Program-made: the position numbers and the translations under genes
NCBI RefSeq assembly: GCF_016921115.1
Contig: NZ_JAFFZS010000009.1
Coordinates: forward strand, 1 to 64,000
DNA length: 64,000 bases
Reading direction: 5' to 3'
Source of the DNA: Streptomyces actuosus
GTDB taxonomy: Bacteria > Actinomycetota > Actinomycetes > Streptomycetales > Streptomycetaceae
The notes under the pieces: model-generated
The model's database searches: none
Told to the model about the DNA's origin: nothing
What the model saw: only the letters and a program-made list of their open reading frames with translations
Shown here: one piece after another, positions 16,329-24,555 of the stretch
How the letters are laid out: each line of letters starts with the position of its first letter
Numbering within the stretch: position 1 is the first letter of the stretch

Positions 16329-17408
16329 TCAGCCGGTGAGCCAGTCGCTCAGCCGCTCCTCCGCCGCGAGGATCTTCGCCGTCTCGACGCGCTCGTCCCG
16401 CCGGTGCGCCAGGTGCGGGTTGCCCGGACCGTAGTTGACCGCGGGGACACCGAGCGCGGAGAACCGGGAGACGTCCGTCCAGCCGTACTTGGGCTGCGGG
16501 GTGCCGCCGACCGCCTCGATGAAGGCGGCGGCGGCCGGATGGGACAGCCCGGGCAGGGCGGCGCCGCTGTGGTCGTCGACGACGAACTCCTCCACCCCGC
16601 AGTCCGCGAAGACCTCGCGCACGTGTGCGATCGCCTCCTGCTCGGTGCGGTCGGGCGCGTAGCGGAAGTTGACCGTGACCACGCACGCGTCGGGGATGAC
16701 GTTGCCCGCCACGCCCCCGGAGATGCCGACCGCGTTGAGGCCCTCCCGGTACTCCAGGCCGTCGATGACCGGGTACCGCGGCTCGTACGCCGCCAGCCGC
16801 GCGAGGATGGGCGCCGCCGCGTGGATGGCGTTGGAGCCCATCCAGCTGCGCGCGGAGTGGGCCCGCTCGCCGCCGGTCCGCAGCAGCACCCGCAGGGTGC
16901 CCTGGCAGCCGCCCTCGACCTGCCCGTCCGACGGCTCCAGCAGCACCGCGAAGTCGCCCGCCAGCCAGTCGGGGTGCGCCTCGGCGACGTGCCGGAGCCC
17001 GTTGAGCTCGGCGGCGACCTCCTCGTTGTCGTAGAAGACGAACGTCAGGTCGCGGTTGGGGGCCGGGACGGTGGCCGCGATGCGCAGCTGCACGGCGACG
17101 CCGGACTTCATGTCGCAGGTGCCGCAGCCCCACAGGACGCCCTCGTCGTCGAGGCGGGAGGGGACGTTGTCGGCGATCGGCACGGTGTCGATGTGGCCGG
17201 CGAGGATCACGCGCTCGGCCCGGCCGAGGTGGGTGCGCGCGACGACGTTGTTGCCGTACCGGTCCACCGTCAGGTGGGGCAGGGCGCGCACCGCGGCCTC
17301 GATCGCGTCCGCGAGCGGCTTCTCGGCGCCGCTCTCGGAGGCGAAGTCGACGAGCTGCGCGGTCAGCTCCGCGGCGTCCAGCGTGAGGTCAAGCGGGGTG
17401 TCGGCCAT
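16329..17408 (-). CDS. dapE: Succinyl-diaminopimelate desuccinylase
   Basis: A 359-residue M20-family metallopeptidase-fold enzyme starting MADTPLDLTL at ATG 17408. Metal and catalytic motifs are GHIDTVPIADN (His and Asp), WGCGTCDMKSG (bridging Asp), YDNEEV (catalytic Glu pair) and LLEPSDGQVEGG, with a late NPHLAHRRDERV. It releases succinate from N-succinyl-LL-diaminopimelate on the lysine and peptidoglycan precursor pathway. The partner aminotransferase dapC is 2.3 kb away at 19685; dapD is not in this window. Confidence 0.93.
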   Translation of the reverse strand: MADTPLDLTLDAAELTAQLVDFASESGAEKPLADAIEAAVRALPHLTVDRYGNNVVARTHLGRAERVILAGHIDTVPIADNVPSRLDDEGVLWGCGTCDMKSGVAVQLRIAATVPAPNRDLTFVFYDNEEVAAELNGLRHVAEAHPDWLAGDFAVLLEPSDGQVEGGCQGTLRVLLRTGGERAHSARSWMGSNAIHAAAPILARLAAYEPRYPVIDGLEYREGLNAVGISGGVAGNVIPDACVVTVNFRYAPDRTEQEAIAHVREVFADCGVEEFVVDDHSGAALPGLSHPAAAAFIEAVGGTPQPKYGWTDVSRFSALGVPAVNYGPGNPHLAHRRDERVETAKILAAEERLSDWLTG

Positions 17409-17555
17409 GCCCGCGACCCTATCCCCCCGCGACGGCGGGAGCGCTGCGCGAACCCGGGCTCCGGGCCCTGGGCGCCCGCTTCCGGTCCGGGTCCCGGCAC
17501 GGGGCCCCCGCCTCCGGACTCCCCAGTTCCGGAGGCCTCCAGTACCTTGTACCGC

Positions 17556-18698
17556 GTGCCAGAGCCGTCCCCCACACCTCACGCGTCACCGGCGCCCGCG
17601 GCCCCGCCCGCGGCCTCCGGACGCCGCCGGCGCCTGCTCCGGCTCGGCGCCGGGCTGGTCGCGCTGGGCGCGGTCGCGGGTTACCTCACGGTGCAGTACG
17701 TGACCGGGGGCGGGGGCTCGCCGGGCTGCCGGGTCGTCTCCGCGTCGGGCGGCGCGGCGTCGTACGCCTTCACGCCGGAGCAGGCGGTGAACGCCGCGAC
17801 GATCGCGGCCGTCGGCACCGGCCGCAACCTGCCCGAGCGGGCGGTGACGATCGCGCTGGCGACGGCGTTGCAGGAGTCCGGACTGCGCAACATCGACCAC
17901 GGCGACCGGGACTCGCTGGGCCTGTTCCAGCAGCGGCCCTCGCAGGGCTGGGGCACCCCGCGGCAGATCATGGACCCGACGTACGCCGCGGGCGCCTTCT
18001 ACCAGCACCTGGTGAAGGTCCCCGGCTACACCGGGCTGCCGCTCACGGTCGCCGCGCAGCGCGTGCAGCGCAGCGGCTACCCGGAGGCGTACGCCAAGCA
18101 CGAGTCGGACGCGTCGCTGCTGGCCGCCGCCCTGACGGGACGCTCCGCGGCCACGCTGACCTGCGGGGGCCGCAAGGACACGAGGCCGGGCGCGGGGCCC
18201 GACGGGGTGCGCGCGGCGCTCGTGCGGGACTTCGGGCGCGACGCGTTCGAGGTGGCCGGCGCGGAGGTGGGCGACCGGGCCGCGGCGACGTCCTCGCCGG
18301 CCGGCTCCCGGGCGGGCGAGGCGCCCCACTCGTCCGATTCGCCCGGATCGTCGGACGGTTCAAAGTCCGCGGCATCCGTCACACCCCGCGGCTCGGCGGA
18401 TGCCGGGGGACGGACGGTGACCGTGCCGGTGGCCGAGGCGGGCCCGGACGGGCGGGCCGGGCAGCGGTCGGCACGGGAGCGGGGCTGGCAGCTCGCACAC
18501 TGGGCGGTGGCCAACGCCTCCGCCCTGCACATCGAACGCGTCTCCTACGCAGGCCGGGAGTGGGTCGCCGGCACGACCGACGGCCGGTGGCGCGGCGCCG
18601 CCGGTTCCGGTTCGGGTTCGGCGCCCGACTCCGGGTCCACCTCCGGGGCCGGGTCCGGGCGGGACGGGGACGCGGTGCGGATCGTCGCCGGGCAGTAG
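17556..18698 (+). CDS. Membrane-anchored lytic-transglycosylase-like protein
   Basis: A 380-residue protein from GTG 17556. It has a short Pro/Ala-rich cytoplasmic start, RRRRLLRLG, and one membrane helix (LVALGAVAGYLTV). The outer domain (about 75-200) reads AVTIALATALQESGLRNIDHG then DSLGLFQQRPSQGWG. This is the E-S-x-x plus GLFQQRPSQGWG pattern of lysozyme-like/SLT folds, with a probable catalytic Glu in QESG. The C-terminal half is Ser/Gly/Ala-rich linker plus a short conserved block (WAVANASALHIERVSYAGREW). Similar Streptomyces proteins are often misnamed heavy metal transporters. No ribosome site lies close to the GTG; TACCTT seven bases upstream would suit a leaderless transcript. Confidence 0.75.
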   Translation: MPEPSPTPHASPAPAAPPAASGRRRRLLRLGAGLVALGAVAGYLTVQYVTGGGGSPGCRVVSASGGAASYAFTPEQAVNAATIAAVGTGRNLPERAVTIALATALQESGLRNIDHGDRDSLGLFQQRPSQGWGTPRQIMDPTYAAGAFYQHLVKVPGYTGLPLTVAAQRVQRSGYPEAYAKHESDASLLAAALTGRSAATLTCGGRKDTRPGAGPDGVRAALVRDFGRDAFEVAGAEVGDRAAATSSPAGSRAGEAPHSSDSPGSSDGSKSAASVTPRGSADAGGRTVTVPVAEAGPDGRAGQRSARERGWQLAHWAVANASALHIERVSYAGREWVAGTTDGRWRGAAGSGSGSAPDSGSTSGAGSGRDGDAVRIVAGQ

Positions 18699-19033
18699 GA
18701 CCGGCCGCGCAGCAGTACGGTCCCTCACCCTGACGGGTCATGCGGGGCCGGTCGAGGGTCGTGCGGGCAGGTTTTCGCGCACTCACCCCCGCCTCCACCG
18801 AATCCCTTGGAAACACCGGGCTGTAAGGATTCGGCGGACCTTCCCACCGGGCGCCTTTTGCCCGTTTATATCCGCAGGTGATTATGCGACGCATTGCCCA
18901 TTCTTTACATTGCTCCGCCGCAACCTTCGCGGTCCTCGAGCGGTAGTCACTGCGTCCGGACCCGATGATCGGCTGCTTCAACTGCCAGGCATCGCCGGAC
19001 AGTTCACCGTTTCTCTCCCGTCGAAGGAGCATC
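18699..19033. other. Non-coding leader region upstream of the small secreted protein gene
   Basis: A 335-bp gap. The part from about 18840 to 18920 is clearly AT-richer than its surroundings (TTTGCCCGTTTATATCC, CATTCTTTACATTG) and probably contains the promoter of the following gene. I could not fix a -35/-10 pair and recognise no riboswitch or RNA gene. Confidence 0.4.
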
Positions 19034-19483
19034 ATGACCCTCCCCCTGACCCGCCGGATCGCCCGTGCCGCGCTGCTCGTCGCAGCGGGAGCGGCTGCCG
19101 GGGTCGGTGCGGCCGGCTCCGCCGGTGCGGCCCCTGCTCTTCCCGCGACCCCGGACCTCGGCGGACTGACCGCCCTGGACGCCGCCGGCGCCGGCGCCAC
19201 CGCGGACGGCGCGGTGCAGAGCGCCACCGGCCTCGCGGGCGGCACCGGCGGCAAGGCGGTCGAGCAGACGGTGCCGGCCGCGGGCATGACCGGCGGCAAG
19301 GCCGTCCGGAAGGCGACGCCCGCGGCGCAGAAGGCCGCCGGTGAGGCCGCCGGCTCCGCCAGCCGGATGCTCGGCGACACCACGTCCACCGTGACGAAGG
19401 GCGGGCTGCCGGCGGACGGGCTGCCCAAGGGCGCCGGGGCCGCCCAGTCCCTGCCCCTGAAGGGCCTGCCGCTGGGCGGCTGA
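19034..19483 (+). CDS. Small secreted Ala/Gly-rich protein
   Basis: A 149-residue protein starting at ATG 19034 after GAAGGAG. It has a classical Sec signal peptide (MTLPLTRRIARAALLVAAG, cleavage near AGSAGAAPA). The mature part is low-complexity Ala/Gly/Thr/Pro with no Cys and no known domain. Streptomyces genomes commonly carry such short exported proteins; they are often mis-annotated as ATP-binding. A strong terminator hairpin follows directly. Confidence 0.8.
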   Translation: MTLPLTRRIARAALLVAAGAAAGVGAAGSAGAAPALPATPDLGGLTALDAAGAGATADGAVQSATGLAGGTGGKAVEQTVPAAGMTGGKAVRKATPAAQKAAGEAAGSASRMLGDTTSTVTKGGLPADGLPKGAGAAQSLPLKGLPLGG

Positions 19484-19503
19484 CGCCCCCTGTCCCCGCA
19501 CGC

Positions 19504-19538
19504 CGACGGGGCCCAGGTCCACCACCTGGGCCCCGTCG
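19504..19538 (+). terminator. Rho-independent type terminator of the 19034-19483 gene
   Basis: A 15-bp perfect stem, CGACGGGGCCCAGGT (19504-19518) with ACCTGGGCCCCGTCG (19524-19538), and a 5-base loop, 21 bp after the stop codon. Confidence 0.85.
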
Positions 19539-19582
19539 TCACGTCCGCGGCCGGCCGGAGGACCGGCGGCACGGTCACCGAG

Positions 19583-19620
19583 CGGCGGGCGGCGGGCGGC
19601 GGGCGGCGGGCGGCGGGCGG
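19583..19620. repeat. Heptanucleotide tandem repeat (CGGCGGG)5
   Basis: Five exact copies of CGGCGGG plus CGG, in the convergent gap between the small secreted protein gene and dapC. It is flanked by ACGGTCACC and ACGGTGACC in opposite orientation. A simple-sequence tract liable to slippage; not coding. Confidence 0.8.
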
Positions 19621-19684
19621 ACGGTGACCTGCGGGCACCCAACGGCAGGCAGCAGCGGACGGCAGGTTCTCGTTCCCGCCTTCG

Positions 19685-20842
19685 CTACAGGCGCCGTACG
19701 GCCGCTTCGATCCGCTCGTCCGTCGCCGTCAGGGCCACGCGGACGAACGTCTCGCCCGCCGGGCCGTAGAAGTCGCCGGGGGCGACCAGGATGCCGAGTG
19801 CGGCCAGGTGGGACACGGTGTCCCAGCAGGACTCGCCGCGCGTCGCCCACAGGTAGAGGCTCGCCTCGCTGTGCTCGATGCGGAAGCCGTGGCCCAGCAG
19901 CGCCGCCCGCAGGGCCTCGCGGCGGGCCGCGTAGCGCTCGCGCTGGACGCGGACGTGCTCGTCGTCACCGAGGGCGGCCACCGCCGCCGCCTGGGTCGGC
20001 GCCGAGGTCATCATGCCGCCGTGCTTGCGGATCTCCAGCAGCGGGCCGAGGACGGCCGGGTCGCCGGCCACGAAGGCGGCGCGGTAGCCGGCCAGGTTGG
20101 AGCGCTTGGACAGGGAGTGGACGGCGACGATGCCGTCGTACGAGCCGCCGTTGACGTCGGGGTGCAGGACCGACACCGGGTCGGCCTCCCAGCCCAGCTC
20201 CAGGTAGCACTCGTCGGAGACGACCAGGACGCCGTGCTCGCGGGCCCAGGCCACGATCCGGGTCAGCTCCTGCCGGGACAGCACCCGGCCCGTCGGGTTG
20301 GACGGGGAGTTCAGCCACAGCAGCCTGAGGTTCGCCGGGTCCAGCTCGGTCGGGTCGTCGTAGGCCTCGTGGTCGGCGCCGGCCAGGCGGGCGCCCACCT
20401 CGTACGTCGGGTATGCCAGGCGGGGGTGGGCGACCCTGTCGCCGGGGCCGAGGCCGAGGTGGGTGGGCAGCCAGGCCACCAGTTCCTTGGAGCCGACGAC
20501 GGGGAGCACGTGCCGGTGCGTGACCCCGCGGGCGCCCAGACGCCGCTCCAGCCAGCCGGTGATCGCGTCCCGCAGCGCCGGGGTACCCCACACCGTCGGA
20601 TAGCCCGGCGAGTCCGCAGCGTCGACCAGCGCCTTCTGGATCAGCTCGGGGACCGGGTCGACCGGAGTGCCGACGGAGAGGTCGACGATGCCGTCCGGGT
20701 GGGTGGCGGCCGTCTTCTTGTACGGCTCCAGCCGGTCCCACGGGAAGGCCGGGAGACGGTCGCGGAGCGACGTCACGGACGGGTGGGCGGCCGGGCGGGC
20801 GGCCGGGCGGGCGGAGTCTGCGGACACGGGGAACGTGCTCAC
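19685..20842 (-). CDS. dapC: N-succinyldiaminopimelate aminotransferase (class I/II PLP enzyme)
   Basis: A 385-residue fold-type I aminotransferase. Seen are DLSVGTPVDPVP, GYPTVWGTPALRDAI, WLNSPSNPTGRVL (substrate-carboxylate Asn region), VSDECYLELGW and the PLP lysine in HSLSKRSNLAGYR (about residue 245). It transaminates succinyl-amino-ketopimelate with glutamate in lysine/DAP synthesis; related enzymes also act on prephenate. GTG 20842 is used, although GTG 20776 (VTSLRDRLPAF) is also possible because residues 9-22 are a low-complexity ARPAARPA extension. It follows fdxA on the same strand with a hairpin in between, as fdxC-dapC do in mycobacteria. Confidence 0.9.
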   Translation of the reverse strand: MSTFPVSADSARPAARPAAHPSVTSLRDRLPAFPWDRLEPYKKTAATHPDGIVDLSVGTPVDPVPELIQKALVDAADSPGYPTVWGTPALRDAITGWLERRLGARGVTHRHVLPVVGSKELVAWLPTHLGLGPGDRVAHPRLAYPTYEVGARLAGADHEAYDDPTELDPANLRLLWLNSPSNPTGRVLSRQELTRIVAWAREHGVLVVSDECYLELGWEADPVSVLHPDVNGGSYDGIVAVHSLSKRSNLAGYRAAFVAGDPAVLGPLLEIRKHGGMMTSAPTQAAAVAALGDDEHVRVQRERYAARREALRAALLGHGFRIEHSEASLYLWATRGESCWDTVSHLAALGILVAPGDFYGPAGETFVRVALTATDERIEAAVRRL

Positions 20843-20860
20843 TTTCGTCGGTACGGCAAA

Positions 20861-20924
20861 CGCCTCGGTCCCGTGCGGCGACCGGATCCGATCCGAGCGA
20901 TCGTGGCCGTACGGGACCGAGGCG
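20861..20924 (-). terminator. Long-loop hairpin between fdxA and dapC
   Basis: The 14-bp arms CGCCTCGGTCCCGT (20861-20874) and ACGGGACCGAGGCG (20911-20924) pair perfectly around a 36-base loop that can fold further. It lies 33 bp after the fdxA stop and just ahead of dapC. It could terminate most fdxA transcripts, attenuate dapC or stabilise the fdxA mRNA end. Confidence 0.6.
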
Positions 20925-20956
20925 GCGCGGCTGAGTCGTGCAGGCCGCTTACGGGG

Positions 20957-21277
20957 TCACTCGCCCTGCGGCGGCAGTGCCTCGATGAGGGGGTGGTCGC
21001 GCTCGATCAGCCCCAGCTTGCTGGCGCCGCCGGGCGAGCCCAGCTCGTCGAAGAACTCGACGTTCGCCTTGTAGTAGTCCTTCCACTCCTCCGGAGTGTC
21101 GTCCTCGTAGAAGATCGCCTCGACCGGGCAGACCGGCTCACAGGCACCACAGTCGACGCATTCGTCCGGGTGGATGTACAAGGACCGCTTGCCCTCGTAG
21201 ATGCAGTCGACCGGACACTCCTCGATGCACGCCTTGTCCTTGACGTCGACACAAGGCTCTGCGATGACGTAGGTCAC
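20957..21277 (-). CDS. fdxA: Seven-iron ferredoxin
   Basis: A 106-residue acidic protein starting at GTG 21277 after GAGGAGGAA. It has two Cys clusters: a first (CVDVKDKACIEECPVDC) with the spacing of a [3Fe-4S]/[4Fe-4S] ferredoxin and a second CVDCGACEPVCP. The C-terminal extension (DTPEEWKDYYKANVEFFDEL) is typical of actinobacterial 7Fe ferredoxins. It serves as a small electron carrier, for example to cytochromes P450. It is divergent from the GNAT gene. Confidence 0.95.
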   Translation of the reverse strand: MTYVIAEPCVDVKDKACIEECPVDCIYEGKRSLYIHPDECVDCGACEPVCPVEAIFYEDDTPEEWKDYYKANVEFFDELGSPGGASKLGLIERDHPLIEALPPQGE

Positions 21278-21418
21278 GCTGTCGTTCCTCCTCGATAGGG
21301 CGCTGGCGGGCCTCCCACAGGCTCCGCCGCCTGGCGCGCGGGAGCGCGGCGTCGTCGATGCCCGCCCCTAGTATCTCCGTTCCCGGGCATGATCCGAACA
21401 GGAGGGGTGAACTGACCT

Positions 21419-22450
21419 GTGGAAATCTCTGCCGCCGGGCGCCTTGAGGTCCGTATCACCGCTGCTGACGTGGGCAAACGGGTCTCCGTACGCCGTCTGA
21501 GCAGCCCTGGGGACGGTGGGTCGAAATTCACCGACACGGTGGGTGTTCTCACATCCTGGGACGACGGTGTGTTGGTGATCACACAGAAGAACGGGGCGGG
21601 TGTCCGGATTCCGGAGTCCGTACTGGTCGCGGGGAAAGTCGTACCGGCGGCGCCGGCGCGCCGCCGCGGTCCGGCCGCCTCCTACGAGGAGCTGGCCCGG
21701 GTCACCGCCCGCGCCTGGCGGCCCGTGGAGAGCGAGCGGCTCGGCGCCTGGGAGCTGCGCGCCGCCGCCGGGTTCACCCGGCGCGCCAACTCCGTCCTGC
21801 CGCTCGGCGACCCCGGCCTCCCCCTCGACGACGCCCTGGACGCCGTACGGCGCTGGTACGGCGCGCGCGGCCTGCCCGCCTACGTCCAGACCGCGACCGG
21901 CGCCGAGGGCAGCCAGGAGCCGCTGTGCGCGGAACTGGAGCGGCGCGGCTGGGAGCGCGAGGTGACCGCCGAGCTGTGGGTGGGCGCGCTGGCCCCGGTG
22001 GCCGACCGCGCCGACGCCGGCGGGGTCGTGCTGTCCCGGCGGGCGGACGAGGCGTGGCTGGCCCGCTACCAGCGCAAGGGCGTGAGCGAGGTGGCGCTGC
22101 GGGTGCTCGGCGGCGGGCCCTCGGTGTGGTTCGCCACCGTGCCCGGCGAGGACGCCCCGGCCGCCATCGGGCGGTGCGTCGTGGACGGGCGGTGGGCCGG
22201 TTTCGCCGCCGTCGAGGTGGACCCGCTCAAGCGGCGGAGCGGCCTCGCGACCACCGTGATGGCCGCGCTGGCCCGGCAGGCCCTGGACGAGGGCGCCTCG
22301 GCGGCCTGGCTCCAGGTGGAGGCCGACAACGAGGGCGCCCGTGCCCTGTACGCCGGCATGGGCTTCGCCGCACACCACGCGTACCACCACTACCGCGCAC
22401 CCGCTCCCGGCTCCGGTTGCGACTCCGGTTCCGGTTCCGGGGCTGGGTGA
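21419..22450 (+). CDS. GNAT acetyltransferase with N-terminal SH3-like domain
   Basis: A 343-residue protein from GTG 21419, with AGGAGGGG about 12 bp upstream. Residues 1-75 are a beta-rich SH3-like domain (VGKRVSVRRL, GVLTSWDDGVLVITQK). The C-terminal 140 residues are a GNAT domain whose acetyl-CoA loop is RRSGLATTVMAALARQAL, followed by WLQVEADNEGARALYAGMGF. The last 15 residues are a Ser/Gly tail. The substrate is unknown. It is followed after 18 bp by the SirB1-like gene on the same strand. Confidence 0.85.
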   Translation: MEISAAGRLEVRITAADVGKRVSVRRLSSPGDGGSKFTDTVGVLTSWDDGVLVITQKNGAGVRIPESVLVAGKVVPAAPARRRGPAASYEELARVTARAWRPVESERLGAWELRAAAGFTRRANSVLPLGDPGLPLDDALDAVRRWYGARGLPAYVQTATGAEGSQEPLCAELERRGWEREVTAELWVGALAPVADRADAGGVVLSRRADEAWLARYQRKGVSEVALRVLGGGPSVWFATVPGEDAPAAIGRCVVDGRWAGFAAVEVDPLKRRSGLATTVMAALARQALDEGASAAWLQVEADNEGARALYAGMGFAAHHAYHHYRAPAPGSGCDSGSGSGAG

Positions 22451-22468
22451 GGAGGGCAGAGCACCATC

Positions 22469-23329
22469 GTGGACCCGCACCGACCGCCCCACCCCCCGAG
22501 CCCGGAGCGCTCCGCCGCACTGCACCGGCGGTTCGCCGCCGAGGCCCGCTCCGAACGCCCCGACCTGTCCGCGCTGTGCCTGCTGATCGGCGCGGCCGGG
22601 GACGGCTCCCTCGACGAGTCCGGCATGGACGCCGCGCAGATGGAACTGGACCGGCTGGCCGGCGAGGTGCCGTTCCGGCCGGGTGGCCCGCAGGCCTGGG
22701 CGACCGCCCTGCACCGGCTCCTGGGCACCCGCCACGGCTTCCACGGCACCCCGGCCGACTACCGGCGCCTGGAGTCGTCCCTCCTCCACGAGGTCCTCCG
22801 GCGTCGGCGCGGGCTGCCGATCCTGCTGTCGGTGGTCTGGCTGGAGGTCGCCCGGCGAGCCGGGGCGCCCGTCCACGGCGTCGCCCTGCCCGGCCACTTC
22901 GTCGTCGGCTTCGGCCCCGAGGAGCGGCAGGTCCTCGCCGACCCCTTCGACGGCGGCCGGGTCCTCACCGGCACGGACGCGGAGCTCTTCGTCGCCGGCG
23001 CCACCGGAGCCCCGCTCGACCCCGCGCACCTCGCCCCCGCCGACCCCCTCGACGTCGTCCTGCGCATCCTGAACAACATCCGCGCCTGGGCCGCCGCCCG
23101 CCCCGAGCGGTCCGACGTCGCCCTGTGGGCCGTGGACCTGTCCCTCCAACTCCCCTCCCACCCGGCCCGCCTGCGCCACGAACGCGCCCAGCTACTGGTT
23201 GGCCGCGGCGAGTTCACCGCGGGTGCCGCGGAGCTGGAGGCGTACGCGGAGGTGGTCGCCAAGGTCGACGAGGAGGCCGCCGACCGACTCCGGGGGGAGG
23301 CACGGGCGGCGCGGGCACGGCTCAACTGA
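22469..23329 (+). CDS. SirB1-like transglutaminase-fold/TPR protein
   Basis: A 286-residue protein from GTG 22469. The central block (YRRLESSLLHEVLRRRRGLP, LLSVVWLEVARRAGAPVHGV, LPGHFVVGF) matches the SirB1/Transglut_core2 family, in which the catalytic Cys of true transglutaminases is usually lost. The C-terminal helices (ARLRHERAQLLVGRGEFTAG) resemble TPR repeats. The biochemical role is unknown. The decayed ISL3 sequence begins at the very next base after the stop, but the C-terminus itself reads as complete. Confidence 0.85.
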   Translation: MDPHRPPHPPSPERSAALHRRFAAEARSERPDLSALCLLIGAAGDGSLDESGMDAAQMELDRLAGEVPFRPGGPQAWATALHRLLGTRHGFHGTPADYRRLESSLLHEVLRRRRGLPILLSVVWLEVARRAGAPVHGVALPGHFVVGFGPEERQVLADPFDGGRVLTGTDAELFVAGATGAPLDPAHLAPADPLDVVLRILNNIRAWAAARPERSDVALWAVDLSLQLPSHPARLRHERAQLLVGRGEFTAGAAELEAYAEVVAKVDEEAADRLRGEARAARARLN

Positions 23330-24251
23330 TGGTGGCGAACTGCTCGTCGGTGAGGTCCTCGCGGTTGCGCAGCAGGCGCCGTCGGGCCTTCCACTCCGGG
23401 TCACTGGCGCGTCCGCGCCGGCCTCAGACCTCGGCGGTGGTGCGGCGCCGGACCATGGACAGCAACTTGTTGGCGAGCTGGACGACGTGGAAGTGGTCGA
23501 CCACGACGGCGGCCTGCGGCAAGGTGATCCGGGCGGCCGCACGGGTAGGTGGCGGACATGTCGATGGCCACGTACTTGATGCTCTTGCGCCAGGTCAGCG
23601 GGGTGGCTGACAGCCAGACGAGCACGTCCGCGACGGTTCGGCCCTCGATCTGCCCGAGCAGGCAGCCGCTGCCGAGTGCGTCGACGAAGCCGGTGTGCCA
23701 CCGGTCGCGGACAAGGTGCCGCTTTCCGGTGACGGGGTCCTGTTCCCAGCGCGGCCGCCCTCGCCGGGTCTCGTCGATGCCCAGCACCTCGACCTCGGGC
23801 AGAGGTGCGTCGATGACCTCGCGGGCCTGGGCACGGAAGGCGTCCATCACGGTCGGCCAGGACAGGTGCAGGTCGCGGGCGGCCTGGACGACGGTGGAGC
23901 ATGCGTCCCTCACCCGGCGTCCGGCCCAGGCCCGCAGCCGGGTGGTGATCCGGGCGCGGGCCCGGTATCTGCGGGATCTGCTCAGTGAACGAGGGGCGCG
24001 GGCAGGCGGACTCCCCGCAGAACCAGCGGCGCTTGTGCCAGCGGAACTCCAGCCCCGTCTCACGGAAGGTCGCGGGGCCGGGTCGTCGCTGAGCCCTTGA
24101 CCCGGGTGGCGAACACCCCGCAGACCGGGCACGCCCGGGCGGTCTCGTGGGCCGTGACCAGGTGGACCCGGCGTCTGCCATCGGCCAGCCGCTCGACCCG
24201 AACGACGGACACTCCGTCGAGGTCGAGCAGCAACCTCGTATCGTTGAGCAA
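23330..24251 (-). pseudogene. Degenerate, 3'-truncated ISL3-family transposase
   Basis: Pieces of one transposase are scattered over three minus-strand frames. First comes the start at TTG 24251 with a zinc-finger-like ACPVCGVFATRVKG, then KRRWFCGESACPRPSFTEQIPQIP in a second frame, then the DDE core (VEVLGIDETRRGRPRW, DRWHTGFVDALG, VAIDMSATY) in a third. It continues in frame pieces VVVDHFHVVQLANKLLSMVR and DPEWKARRRLLRNREDL. At least three frameshifts and loss of the C-terminal part make it inactive. It ends exactly where the SirB1-like gene stops. Confidence 0.85.
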
Positions 24252-24314
24252 GCCCGTGGCTCCTGCTTGATCGTTCTGCGTAGAGAACAGAAATGATCAC
24301 TCAGGACCACGGGC
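24252..24314. repeat. Imperfect inverted repeat just upstream of the ISL3 transposase start
   Basis: GCCCGTGGCTCCTG (24252-24265) pairs with CAGGACCACGGGC (24302-24314). Inside it TGATCGTTCTG pairs with CAGAAATGATCA, giving an almost continuous 26-bp hairpin. It may be a subterminal structure of the ISL3 remnant. 24315-24555 holds no convincing gene and separates the two insertion-sequence remnants. Confidence 0.65.
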
Positions 24315-24555
24315 AGTCTGTGTTCAGGGCCGAGCTGTCCAGCACAAGACCACGGAACGTGACGCCACGTCAGCAGCTCAGGTCGGCGCACCGCTCAAGT
24401 TCGAAGACCCGTCTATGCCCATGTCCGACTCCGTCTCCAGCGCGACGCCATCAACACCCTCGGCAGCGCCCTCGACAGCCCGACAACCACCAAGGCCGAG
24501 AGGACCGACGGCGACGAACCGCCACCTTGCGCTGCTGGCGTCCGCTGACGTTGCC

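Noticed and set aside
19583..19620. Regulatory element at the CGGCGGG repeat
   Set aside because: A simple heptanucleotide repeat in a convergent gap after a terminator; nothing indicates function.
20777..20842. Later dapC start at GTG 20776 replacing GTG 20842
   Set aside because: Possible, because the first 22 residues are low complexity, but neither start has a clear ribosome site, so the longer form was kept.
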